NCBI GenBank assembly: GCA_022361075.1
Contig: JAKSBQ010000152.1
Coordinates: 1 to 50,860, forward strand
Direction: 5' to 3'
Length of the DNA: 50,860 nt
Source: Opitutales bacterium
GTDB taxonomy: Bacteria > Verrucomicrobiota > Verrucomicrobiia > Opitutales > JAFGAQ01
Below the pieces are notes generated by a model. The model ran no database searches and was not told the DNA's origin. It worked only from the letters and a program-made list of their open reading frames with translations. Shown here piece by piece: positions 42,620 to 50,432 of this stretch (position 1 is its first letter; every line of letters starts with the position of its first letter). The position numbers were made by a program, and so were the translations under genes.

Positions 42620-43960
42620 CTAAAAGGTCAGGATGAACTTTGTTTCTATGTCGGGATGAGAGATTACCCTGATCGAACCGTTGTGCATTCGCATCACCTG
42701 ACGGGAGAAACTCAAACCGATACCTGAGCCGTCTGGTTTGGTGGTGAAAAAGGGGATGAAGATTTTATCAATGACGTCTTTTTCGATACCGCATCCATTG
42801 TCTGTGATTTCCAACAAAACTCTTCCCATTGAAGAAAATCTGGCATTCATTTCAATCCTTCCATCTTCCTGGTTTTGAGTGGCCTGGATCGCGTTTCGAA
42901 GCAGGTTGATCAACACCTGTTCGATGAGATTGGGATCACAAGTGATTTTCAAATCTTTGGGTTCGATACTTTGACTGATTTTCGTAGTGGATTCGTTGAT
43001 CTGAGTGTGCATTAGATCGCGAATCCGACTCATGAGATTCGAAACGACAATATGTTGGAACTCTGGATTGGGTATGCGCGTCAGTTTGCGGTAATTTTCG
43101 ACAAATCCGAGCAAACTTTCGCTTCTTTTATGAATCGTGCTAATTGCAGAGTTCACTTGTTTAAGTGATGTAGAATTTACTGCTTCCTCATTCTTAATCT
43201 CATCCTGAAGGATCGATTTCGTGGTTCCGGCCAAAGAGGAAATCGGAGTGATTGAATTCATGATTTCGTGGGTGAGCACCCGAATCAGGTTCTGCCAGGC
43301 TTCCATTTCTTTCTCCTCCAATTCACTTTGAATATTACTCATCGATATCAACGTATGCCGGGTATTTTTGAACTGGAGGTGAGACACATTCAGGACGAGT
43401 TGCAGATAATCCCCCTCAGACTCAAATTTGAGGATGGTGTTTGGTTTCAGCTCAGGATTGAGGATGGTTTTTGCAAGTTCGTCGTCCAGATTGTGAATGT
43501 CGTCAGTCGTGCGCAGCTGGTTTTTTTGCAGATACTTTTTAGCGGTGTTGTTGTAAATCTCAATTTTGCCATCCTGATTAAATCCAATTAATCCGATTTT
43601 GACATGCTGAAGCACCATTTGGAGATAACGTGCTTTTTCTTCCGTTTCTGCTCTGGAATCCCTAAAAAGTTTGAGCACTTCCTTGTAGGCGTTTTTGAGG
43701 TCGTCAAACCCCGGTCCCAGATTCCCAGGTGTCGGCACTTGCGAGAAGTCGGATTGGCTGATGGATTCCAAAAACTGTGCGACGTGACGATTTGTCGATT
43801 CGACGACGACGATCAGTCGGACGATTTGATAGAGGATAAGGAGGCCAACCGTGAAGAGCGTTACGCGGTAGTTGGAGTATTCCAGAAGTGTGAAAAAAAG
43901 GAATAGGCTGCCTGCTAACAGCAATATGCGGACAATACAGTTAATGCGGAACCGGGACAT
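42620..43960 (-). CDS. Membrane sensor histidine kinase (NtrY/NtrB-like)
   Basis: 446 residues from ATG 43960; a longer frame overlaps the regulator gene and is rejected. Two TM helices lie within residues 8-55. A PAS-like domain (about 110-220, 'MVLQHVKIGLIGFNQDGKIE') precedes the H box RVLTHEIMNSITPISSLAGT, the form seen in NtrY-like kinases paired with sigma-54 regulators. The N box 'INLLRNAIQATQ', 'ITDNGCGIEKDV' and 'GSGIGLSFSRQV' complete the ATPase. It starts one base after the stop of the NtrC-like gene, so the pair is co-translated. Its partner lacks the usual phosphoacceptor Asp, which raises the question of its target. Confidence 0.92.
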   Translation of the reverse strand: MSRFRINCIVRILLLAGSLFLFFTLLEYSNYRVTLFTVGLLILYQIVRLIVVVESTNRHVAQFLESISQSDFSQVPTPGNLGPGFDDLKNAYKEVLKLFRDSRAETEEKARYLQMVLQHVKIGLIGFNQDGKIEIYNNTAKKYLQKNQLRTTDDIHNLDDELAKTILNPELKPNTILKFESEGDYLQLVLNVSHLQFKNTRHTLISMSNIQSELEEKEMEAWQNLIRVLTHEIMNSITPISSLAGTTKSILQDEIKNEEAVNSTSLKQVNSAISTIHKRSESLLGFVENYRKLTRIPNPEFQHIVVSNLMSRIRDLMHTQINESTTKISQSIEPKDLKITCDPNLIEQVLINLLRNAIQATQNQEDGRIEMNARFSSMGRVLLEITDNGCGIEKDVIDKIFIPFFTTKPDGSGIGLSFSRQVMRMHNGSIRVISHPDIETKFILTF

Positions 43961-43961
43961 A

Positions 43962-45362
43962 CTACAGCTCGTGTTTTTCCATGCGTCGGTAGAGTGAGGT
44001 GCGGGTGATCCCCAGATCCTTCGCTGCATGGCTCACATTTCCATGTCTCATCTGCAACACACGTTCAATGATCATTTTCTCGACCGATTCCAGATTGTAA
44101 TCGCTCAAGTCCAGCGAGTTTCCTGACGATGCTTTTGACGAGCTCAGGAAGAAGTCTTCCGGTTCCAGTATATCGCCATCGCTCATGATGACTGCACGCT
44201 CCACGGCGTGCTGCAATTCGCGAATATTCCCCGGCCAGCGATATTCCTGAAGCCTTTTGAGCGCTTTGCTACTTACCCGGCGAATCTTCTTTTTGTATTT
44301 TTTGACATTGATCGAGATGAAGTGATCCAGCAGCAGTGGCAGGTCATCGAGTCGTTCTCTCAGTGCAGGAATGTTGATCTCCACTGTGTTGATTCGGTAG
44401 AAGAGATCCTGTCGGAATGTTTTTTCTTCAATCATTTCGAGCAAAGGCATGTTCGTCGCGCAAATGAGTCTCACATCGATGGGAATCTTGTTATTGGAAC
44501 CCACACGTGTGATTTCGCGACTGTGTAAGGAAGTGAGGAGCTTTTGCTGAAGTGACACAGAAAGGTTCCCAATCTCATCCAAAAATAACGTTCCTCCTGA
44601 AGCCACTTCGAATCGCCCTTTTCGGTCATGCTTTGCATCGGTGAAAGCCCCCTTCACGTGTCCGAAGAGTTCACTGTCAAACAAGGTTTCGCTGATGGCG
44701 CCCAGATCCACCGAAAGAAAAACCTCATTTCTCCGATGAGACCGGCGGTGGATTTCCCGTGCGACAAATTCTTTTCCTGAACCGTTTTCCCCCATGATGA
44801 GTACGTTGGCGTCGGTTTCTGCGACTTTATCAATGACTTTGAATACTTGCTGTATCGCTTCCGATTGTCCGATGAATTGGGTGTAGGATTGGTCAATATC
44901 CCGCGAAAGTTGTTCCTGTTTCGAGCGTAGGCTATCCGCTTCTTGTCTGGAATTTCCCAAACGGATCGCAGAAGAAACGGTGGCAAGCATTCTTTCGTTT
45001 TTCCAGGGTTTTTCGATGAAGTCGGTTGCGCCAATTTTCATAGCTTTTACCGCCATTTCAACGTCGCCATAAGCGGTGATAGGAATGACGATTGATGTGG
45101 GGTCGTAATCGAAAATTTGGGTCATGAGATCGAAGCCTTCCCGTCCACTGCTGGCGTCACGTGTGTAGTTCATGGCGAGGAGAATGACGTCGAATCGTTT
45201 ACGTTTGAGCGTGGGGATCAACTTCTCAGGATCCTTTTCCACTTCGACTTTAAAATCATACCTCTCAAAAAGCATTTGAGCGGCTATCAGGACATCCTCG
45301 TTATCGTCGAGAACCAGTATCTTTCCAGTTATTTGGGGCTCCATGAAGACTGCTTCATGCAT
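43962..45362 (-). CDS. NtrC-type sigma-54-dependent response regulator with atypical receiver
   Basis: 466 residues from ATG 45362; ATG 45344 is an alternative. Receiver (about 13-130): acidic pair Asp19/Asp20, Thr97 and Lys118 are in place, but the phosphoacceptor position in 'FDVILLAMNYTRD' is Ala63 (codon GCC, 45176-45174) where relatives have Asp (GAC). AAA+ domain (about 160-390): Walker A GENGSGKE, sigma-54 contact loop GAFTDA (a common variant of GAFTGA), Walker B 'GGTLFLDEIG', R fingers. Fis-type HTH at the C-terminus ('NVSHAAKDLGITRTSLYRRM'). It should activate the -24/-12 promoter at 45573 through the TGTCCGGAA boxes. Divergent from the export permease. Confidence 0.92.
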   Translation of the reverse strand: MHEAVFMEPQITGKILVLDDNEDVLIAAQMLFERYDFKVEVEKDPEKLIPTLKRKRFDVILLAMNYTRDASSGREGFDLMTQIFDYDPTSIVIPITAYGDVEMAVKAMKIGATDFIEKPWKNERMLATVSSAIRLGNSRQEADSLRSKQEQLSRDIDQSYTQFIGQSEAIQQVFKVIDKVAETDANVLIMGENGSGKEFVAREIHRRSHRRNEVFLSVDLGAISETLFDSELFGHVKGAFTDAKHDRKGRFEVASGGTLFLDEIGNLSVSLQQKLLTSLHSREITRVGSNNKIPIDVRLICATNMPLLEMIEEKTFRQDLFYRINTVEINIPALRERLDDLPLLLDHFISINVKKYKKKIRRVSSKALKRLQEYRWPGNIRELQHAVERAVIMSDGDILEPEDFFLSSSKASSGNSLDLSDYNLESVEKMIIERVLQMRHGNVSHAAKDLGITRTSLYRRMEKHEL

Positions 45363-45375
45363 ATCTCATACCTGT

Positions 45376-45385
45376 ATTCCGGACA
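45376..45385. promoter_or_regulatory. Candidate enhancer box (ATTCCGGACA)
   Basis: It is the exact reverse complement of TGTCCGGAAT at 45471-45480. It lies 14 bases before the regulator gene start and about 215 bp before the predicted start of the divergent sigma-54 transcript. Confidence 0.45.
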
Positions 45386-45470
45386 ATTATATTTTTGAAG
45401 CTGGGCTGCATTCCCACTGAGATTAGAAGTGATGTCGCACTTCAATTATTGGGAAGATTTATCTCAAAAC

Positions 45471-45500
45471 TGTCCGGAATCGGACGTTTTGTGTTCGGAA
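45471..45500. promoter_or_regulatory. Candidate enhancer pair for the NtrC-type regulator
   Basis: TGTCCGGAAT (45471) and TGTTCGGAA (45492) are near-identical boxes exactly 21 bp apart, two helical turns. The first is part of GTCCG-GAAT-CGGAC, a perfect 5-bp inverted repeat. They lie about 100-130 bp upstream of the predicted sigma-54 start, the normal enhancer distance. Confidence 0.55.
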
Positions 45501-45572
45501 GACATACATTGTTTGGGGTGTGATCATGGAATAGTTGCGTTTAGGCCGAGTGAAACCAATGGCTTCCCATTG

Positions 45573-45588
45573 TGGCACGCTTACAGCT
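45573..45588 (+). promoter_or_regulatory. Sigma-54 (-24/-12) promoter of the ABC permease gene
   Basis: TGGCACGCTTACAGCT keeps the full -24 element TGGCACG and the -12 GC at the exact 10-base spacing; only the two bases before GC deviate from TTGCW. The predicted start near 45599 lies 22 bases before the ATG at 45621. Confidence 0.7.
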
Positions 45589-45620
45589 AGAAGGTGTGCC
45601 GTCATCAATTTATTAAAAGC

Positions 45621-48053
45621 ATGTTATCCAATTTTCTAAAACTTACCTGGCGTAATCTGGCCAAACACAAAACTCACTCTTCGATTACGATTTGCGGGTT
45701 TGCGGTGGGCATTGCTGCCTGTCTTTTGATTTCGTTGTTTATCCGGGATGAATTGAGCTATGACAGGCACACTCCTGATGGGGAACGGATTTATCGGTTT
45801 TACGTGGAATATCATTATCAGGGGAACGTCTACTGGAGTACCTCATTCCCGTCACCATTTGCTCAAACGATCCTGAATGAATATCCCGAGATCGAAAAAG
45901 TCGGGCGTTTGTTTCCGGTACCGCTCTTTGGCGCGGGGGATCGGTTTTTCCGGCGTGCGGATCAAAATCAGAACTTTTTTGAGGAAGGTTTCGTTTGGGC
46001 CGATCAGGGACTAATCGATACGCTTCAGATACCCATTGTTCAGGGCGATCCTCGAAAAGCACTGAGCGATCCCCGAAGTATCGTTATTTCCAAAAAAATA
46101 GCAGACAAATATTTCCCTTCTGAAGACCCGGTTGGAAAACTCTTGGTCGTCAACAACAACGCGGAGCAGCCCTATCGCATTGGTGGTGTGATGGCAGACT
46201 TCCCCCAAAACAGTCATCTTCAATACAACTTCTTCATGAGTCTGGCCGGGACACCTTTTGGGCAGCGTGAAACGACGCGGTGGACGCAAAGCAATCACAA
46301 TACCTATGCGTTACTGAAAGAGGGTGTCGATTCTGTTGCGCTGCAGGAAAAACTCAAAAACGTGATCAGGAATCATTATAAACCTGCATTTGAAGCAGAA
46401 GGTTCAGTTGTCGCTAAAGATATTGAAGAAATGGTTTTTATTAAAATGCTACCCGTGCGGGATATTCATCTCAAGTCGGTTGGAATTTTAGAACCCGGAG
46501 GACAGACTCGCGGAGACATCCGTTTTGTCTGGTTGTTTGGAATGGCTGCTGTTGGGATCTTTCTGATTGCGTGTGTCAATTTCATCAACCTTTCTACAGC
46601 CAAGTCTGCAAATCGTGCGAAGGAGGTTGGATTGCGCAAGGTGGTGGGTTCAAACCGAGCTCTGCTCATTCAGCAATTTCTGGGAGAATCATTGATCATT
46701 AGTGCGTTTTCTTTTGCGTTGGCTGTGGTGATGGCAGAGTTGTTTTTGCCTGTTTTTAATCATTTGCTGAACAAAGATCTGTCACTTCCGTGGATGACCT
46801 GGCAATTTCCACTGCTTTTGCTGGTGGCGATCCTTGTGGTCGGATTTCTTGCGGGCCTGTTTCCAGCGTTTTACCTTTCGTCTTTCAAGCCAATCAGTGT
46901 ATTGAGGGGGAGTCTGTCAATGGGCAGTCGAAGTGGTTCCATTCGCAGTGTATTGGTCGTTTTTCAGTTTTCAGCATGTATTTTACTGATCATCGGTACT
47001 ATTTTTGTCTACCGACAGCAGCAGTATATCCTGAGTAAGCCTCTTGGTTATGACCGAGAACAGGTGGTGATGATCGAAGGCACGAATGTACTAGGTCAGC
47101 AAATCCAGAGTTTTAAGCAGGAACTGAGGAAACTCTCAGGAGTTGAGTCAGTTTCGATTAGTGATTATGTGCCCATTGCGGGAGGGACGAGAAATGGAAA
47201 TGGATTTTGGAAAGAGGGTCGGTCCACTCTGGATCCCGCGGTGAACGGGCAACGATGGATCATAGACGAGGACTATATTCAAACCATGGGAATGAGGCTT
47301 GTCGAAGGCAGAAATTTTTCGGTCGAAATCCAATCAGACCGTCAGGCTGCAATCATCAATCGGCGCATGGCGGAAAAGCTGGGATTGTCTAACCCCGTTG
47401 GTTCCCGAATCACCAATGGTTTCGCAGTTAATGAGGTCATAGGAGTTGTGGAAGACTTCAATTTTGATTCGCTTACGAGTGAGATATTTCCACTGTGCAT
47501 GAACTTCGGTTATGCCTCCCGGATCGTGAATCTGAGGCTTGTGGCCGGGCAACATCAGCAAACGCTCGACTCCGTTCAATCGGTTTGGGCTCAATTTGTT
47601 CCGAATCAGGAATTTCGGTATAACTTTTTGGATGAAAGTTATGCGGCGATGTATGAAAACGTCAGGCGGATGTTATCGATTCTGACTTGGTTTTCGGTCC
47701 TGGCGATCGTGATTGCTTGTCTGGGGCTCTTTGCCTTGTCCGCATTCATGACTGAGCAACGGAGTAAGGAAATCAGCGTGCGTCGGGTGATAGGTGCTTC
47801 CTTTGCAAGCATCCTGCAGATGCTGTCTCTCAGCTTTCTCAGACTGGTTTTCATTTCATTTATGATTGCGGTGCCTTTCTCATGGTATCTTCTGGAGAAT
47901 TGGCTCAATACCTACGAATACCGGATTAATCTCCGTTGGGATGTGTTCATTTATGCAGGAATGATTGCCTGTGGCGTCGCCATTCTGACGGTGAGTTATC
48001 ATGCTTTCCGCGCGGCTCATCGCAATCCCGTTCATGGATTGAGGAGTGAGTGA
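45621..48053 (+). CDS. ABC transporter permease, MacB/FtsX type (duplicated core)
   Basis: 810 residues from ATG 45621 (GTG 45594 would add nine residues). Starts LSNFLKLTWRNLAKHKTHSS then TM1 'ITICGFAVGIAACLLISLFI', a MacB-type periplasmic domain, FtsX block with 'VNFINLSTAKSANRAKEVGL', then a second TM1-like segment ('VLVVFQFSACILLIIGTIFV'), second periplasmic domain and final FtsX block ending 'AFRAAHRNPVHGLRSE'. Such permeases are commonly found with NtrC/NtrY-type regulators and an HlyD-type adaptor, as here. Works with the ATPase at 49672. Transcribed from the sigma-54 promoter at 45573. Confidence 0.92.
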   Translation: MLSNFLKLTWRNLAKHKTHSSITICGFAVGIAACLLISLFIRDELSYDRHTPDGERIYRFYVEYHYQGNVYWSTSFPSPFAQTILNEYPEIEKVGRLFPVPLFGAGDRFFRRADQNQNFFEEGFVWADQGLIDTLQIPIVQGDPRKALSDPRSIVISKKIADKYFPSEDPVGKLLVVNNNAEQPYRIGGVMADFPQNSHLQYNFFMSLAGTPFGQRETTRWTQSNHNTYALLKEGVDSVALQEKLKNVIRNHYKPAFEAEGSVVAKDIEEMVFIKMLPVRDIHLKSVGILEPGGQTRGDIRFVWLFGMAAVGIFLIACVNFINLSTAKSANRAKEVGLRKVVGSNRALLIQQFLGESLIISAFSFALAVVMAELFLPVFNHLLNKDLSLPWMTWQFPLLLLVAILVVGFLAGLFPAFYLSSFKPISVLRGSLSMGSRSGSIRSVLVVFQFSACILLIIGTIFVYRQQQYILSKPLGYDREQVVMIEGTNVLGQQIQSFKQELRKLSGVESVSISDYVPIAGGTRNGNGFWKEGRSTLDPAVNGQRWIIDEDYIQTMGMRLVEGRNFSVEIQSDRQAAIINRRMAEKLGLSNPVGSRITNGFAVNEVIGVVEDFNFDSLTSEIFPLCMNFGYASRIVNLRLVAGQHQQTLDSVQSVWAQFVPNQEFRYNFLDESYAAMYENVRRMLSILTWFSVLAIVIACLGLFALSAFMTEQRSKEISVRRVIGASFASILQMLSLSFLRLVFISFMIAVPFSWYLLENWLNTYEYRINLRWDVFIYAGMIACGVAILTVSYHAFRAAHRNPVHGLRSE

Positions 48054-48059
48054 TCAGGA

Positions 48060-48099
48060 GGCGGCAAGTTGTATATATAGGGTTATGTGACTTGCCGCC
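48060..48099 (+). terminator. Strong hairpin after the permease gene
   Basis: GGCGGCAAGT pairs perfectly with ACTTGCCGCC around a 20-base loop; GGTATTTTTGAG follows. It begins seven bases after the permease stop, so the adaptor gene needs its own promoter. Confidence 0.65.
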
Positions 48100-48120
48100 G
48101 GTATTTTTGAGATGTGTTCA

Positions 48121-48130
48121 TTTCCGGACA
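48121..48130. promoter_or_regulatory. Candidate enhancer box (TTTCCGGACA) before the adaptor gene
   Basis: It shares TTCCGGACA exactly with 45377-45385 and, in reverse, with 45471-45479. It lies about 110 bp upstream of the weak -24/-12 element at 48216. Confidence 0.45.
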
Positions 48131-48215
48131 TCTACTGTTTTAAATCGTGCAGTAAATGGTGAAAGAAATCTAACTATCTATTCTTAATTCATTGATTATC
48201 AGTTGGTTAAGGAAA

Positions 48216-48231
48216 TGGCATAAAACAAGTT
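48216..48231 (+). promoter_or_regulatory. Weak candidate sigma-54 promoter of the adaptor gene
   Basis: TGGCATAAAACAAGTT has the -24 TGGCA, but the -12 dinucleotide is GT rather than GC. The predicted start would be about 48242, 16 bases before ATG. Support comes mainly from the enhancer-like box upstream. Confidence 0.35.
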
Positions 48232-48257
48232 TAATAAAACCAAGTATCAATTTATTG

Positions 48258-49508
48258 ATGGACAGGAAAATCCAGAAGAAGAAGTGGACGCTAAAGCGAG
48301 TAGTCATGTTTGGAGTGATGCCCGCTTTGGTCATTTTTGCGATTTACAGCATTTACTCAGGCAGTAAACATCGAAAGCTGAGTGTGAAGCTTGAGCGCAT
48401 CACCATCGCAAGAGTGAGTGAGGGGAGTTTTCAGGAGTTTATTCCTGTTCGTGGAAATGTCCTTCCGATCAATACCCTGTATTTGGACTCTCCTGAGGGT
48501 GGGCAGGTGCTGGAAATCATGGTGGAAGAAGGCGCCAATGTGACGAAGGGGCAACCTCTGCTCAGACTTGAAAATAAAGAACTTGAGCTGGTAGTTCGTG
48601 CCCGTGAGGAGACTGTGAACTCTGAGATCAATCGCTTAGAGGAGATGAAACTGAATCTTCAACAGAATTTATTGGAGCAGAAGCAGACGATTAGTCGGCT
48701 TGACTTTGAGATTGCAGGGGACAAACGCAGGTATGAACGAAGAGCTGCATTGTGGGAAGACGGTTTGGTACCTGAGCTTGAATACATTGATGCCAAAGCT
48801 AGCTATGAATACAATCTTGAGCGAAAAGAACTCATGATTGAGACCCATGAGCAGGAGAGTGAGCTTCAGCAGATTCGTATCCAGAAGCAGGCTGACATTG
48901 TCAAACGTATGGAAAAAGACATGGAGCTGATTCGCAGCAGGTTGGATACGCTTGTGTTGAGAGCTCCGGTAGACGGACAACTGACTTCTTTCGATGCGGA
49001 GGTAGGGGAGTCGAAATCCAAAGGACAGAGGATCGGTATGATTGACGTTCTGGATCGACTGAAAGTACAGGCAAATACTGACGAACATTATTTACCAAGG
49101 TTGCAGAAGAATCTCAGAGGCACTTTTGAGTTATCCGATGATGCCTATGAACTTAAGGTAAGTAAGATTTATCCTGAGATTGAAGATGGCAGTGTTGTTT
49201 TTGACCTTTTGTTTCCTGACACGATTCCCGGTAATCTCCGGAGGGGGCAAACTTTGCACATTCGTCTTGAACTTGGGGAGTCGGATCAGGCGATGATGAT
49301 TCCGCGTGGAGGTTTTTATCAGGCAACTGGCGGAAACTGGGTATTTGTGCTTGATGAAACAGGCAATCAGGCCGTGCGCCGTCAAATTCGTTTAGGGCGA
49401 CAGAATATTGAAAACTTTGAAGTACTTGGGGGGCTAAAACCTGGCGAGCGCGTTGTCACCTCAAGCTACGATAATTACCAGGACATGGATATCCTGATTA
49501 TTAACTAA
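48258..49508 (+). CDS. HlyD/MacA-type periplasmic adaptor subunit
   Basis: 416 residues from ATG 48258 (a TTG at 48192 would add 22). One TM anchor (about 15-33), a lipoyl half-motif 'GGQVLEIMVEEGANVTKGQPLLRL', a long coiled coil (about 95-205), the second lipoyl half 'LRAPVDGQLTSFDAEVGESK' and beta-barrel domains with 'GGLKPGERVVTSSYDNYQDM' at the end. It would bridge the inner-membrane ABC permease to an outer-membrane channel, not encoded here. Followed by the ABC ATPase and another permease, so it belongs to a MacAB-like efflux operon. Confidence 0.92.
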   Translation: MDRKIQKKKWTLKRVVMFGVMPALVIFAIYSIYSGSKHRKLSVKLERITIARVSEGSFQEFIPVRGNVLPINTLYLDSPEGGQVLEIMVEEGANVTKGQPLLRLENKELELVVRAREETVNSEINRLEEMKLNLQQNLLEQKQTISRLDFEIAGDKRRYERRAALWEDGLVPELEYIDAKASYEYNLERKELMIETHEQESELQQIRIQKQADIVKRMEKDMELIRSRLDTLVLRAPVDGQLTSFDAEVGESKSKGQRIGMIDVLDRLKVQANTDEHYLPRLQKNLRGTFELSDDAYELKVSKIYPEIEDGSVVFDLLFPDTIPGNLRRGQTLHIRLELGESDQAMMIPRGGFYQATGGNWVFVLDETGNQAVRRQIRLGRQNIENFEVLGGLKPGERVVTSSYDNYQDMDILIIN

Positions 49509-49535
49509 ATCAAATAACCAGTATGGATAGTAAAG

Positions 49536-49615
49536 CCACGGATCGACACAGATTTACACGGATTCTTTTTGGAGGAATATTTTATTCATCTGTGAGGATC
49601 GGTGTTCATCAGTGG
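49536..49615. repeat. Intergenic inverted repeat with 10-base internal periodicity
   Basis: The left arm reads CCACGGATCGACACAGATTT then ACACGGATT. The right arm (49585-49615) is its imperfect reverse complement. Each arm repeats a unit of the form (A/C)CAC-N-GAT-NN three times at 10-base steps. I recall similar 'acacagattNacacggatt' elements in intergenic regions of Verrucomicrobiota, Lentisphaerota and Bacteroidota, but have not searched. It lies between the adaptor and ATPase genes. Confidence 0.6.
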
Positions 49616-49671
49616 TTCAAATCAAATTACTTACAAACTAAGTAGAACAAATTTCAAAAAATAAGAAATCC

Positions 49672-50385
49672 ATGATCAAAACTCATAATTTAAGCAAAAT
49701 TTTCACCACTGAAGAGGTGGAAACCACCGCATTACACAACATCAATATCCACATCCAGGAGGGTGAGTTCGTTTCCATAATGGGACCCTCCGGGTGTGGG
49801 AAATCCACATTGCTTAATCTCATTGGTTTGTTGGATAGTCCGTCAGGGGGGGAGTATTACTTACTTGATGAGGAAGTGGCTGGCTACACCGAACGTCGCC
49901 GGGCAAAACTCCGCAAATACAACATTGGTTTCATCTTTCAGAGCTTTAATTTGATTGATGAGTTAACGGTCTTCGAAAATGCGGAGTTACCTCTTCTTTA
50001 TCAGAAAATTTCATCTGCTGAGCGAAAGGAGAGGGTAGAAGAGATTCTGGACTTTCTGCAAATTGCACATCGGCGAAATCACTTTCCTCAGCAGCTTTCG
50101 GGAGGACAGCAGCAGCGTGTTGCAGTTGCCCGGGCGATTGTCGGCAAGCCCAAAATCATTCTGGCGGACGAGCCGACGGGAAATCTCGACTCGAAAAATG
50201 GTGAGGACGTCATGAATATGCTTGTGGATCTCAACAACAGTGGCACCACGATCGTAATGGTGACCCACTCCCCGTCGCACGCGGATTATGGTAACCGCAT
50301 CATCAATCTGTTTGATGGTGAAGTGGTTACTCAGAGCACTAACGGTGGTCAGGCAGTTGCTGATCGTTCTGAAGTAAGGTTGTAG
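49672..50385 (+). CDS. ABC transporter ATP-binding protein (MacB/LolD type)
   Basis: 237 residues with all ABC motifs: Walker A GPSGCGKST, Q loop 'NIGFIFQSFNLIDELTVFEN', signature LSGGQQQRVAVARAI, Walker B IILADEPTGNLDS and switch His in 'IVMVTHSPSHADY'. The sequence style is that of MacB/LolD ATPases that power FtsX-fold permeases. It should energise the permeases at 45621 and 50433. Confidence 0.95.
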   Translation: MIKTHNLSKIFTTEEVETTALHNINIHIQEGEFVSIMGPSGCGKSTLLNLIGLLDSPSGGEYYLLDEEVAGYTERRRAKLRKYNIGFIFQSFNLIDELTVFENAELPLLYQKISSAERKERVEEILDFLQIAHRRNHFPQQLSGGQQQRVAVARAIVGKPKIILADEPTGNLDSKNGEDVMNMLVDLNNSGTTIVMVTHSPSHADYGNRIINLFDGEVVTQSTNGGQAVADRSEVRL

Positions 50386-50432
50386 GGCCTGGTTAGGTTA
50401 CAGATGTCATCATTTCAAAACCCGAATGTGTC

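Noticed and set aside
43961-44029. Extended N-terminus of the NtrY-like kinase
   Set aside because: It runs into the 3' end of the regulator gene; ATG 43960 directly precedes the first TM helix.
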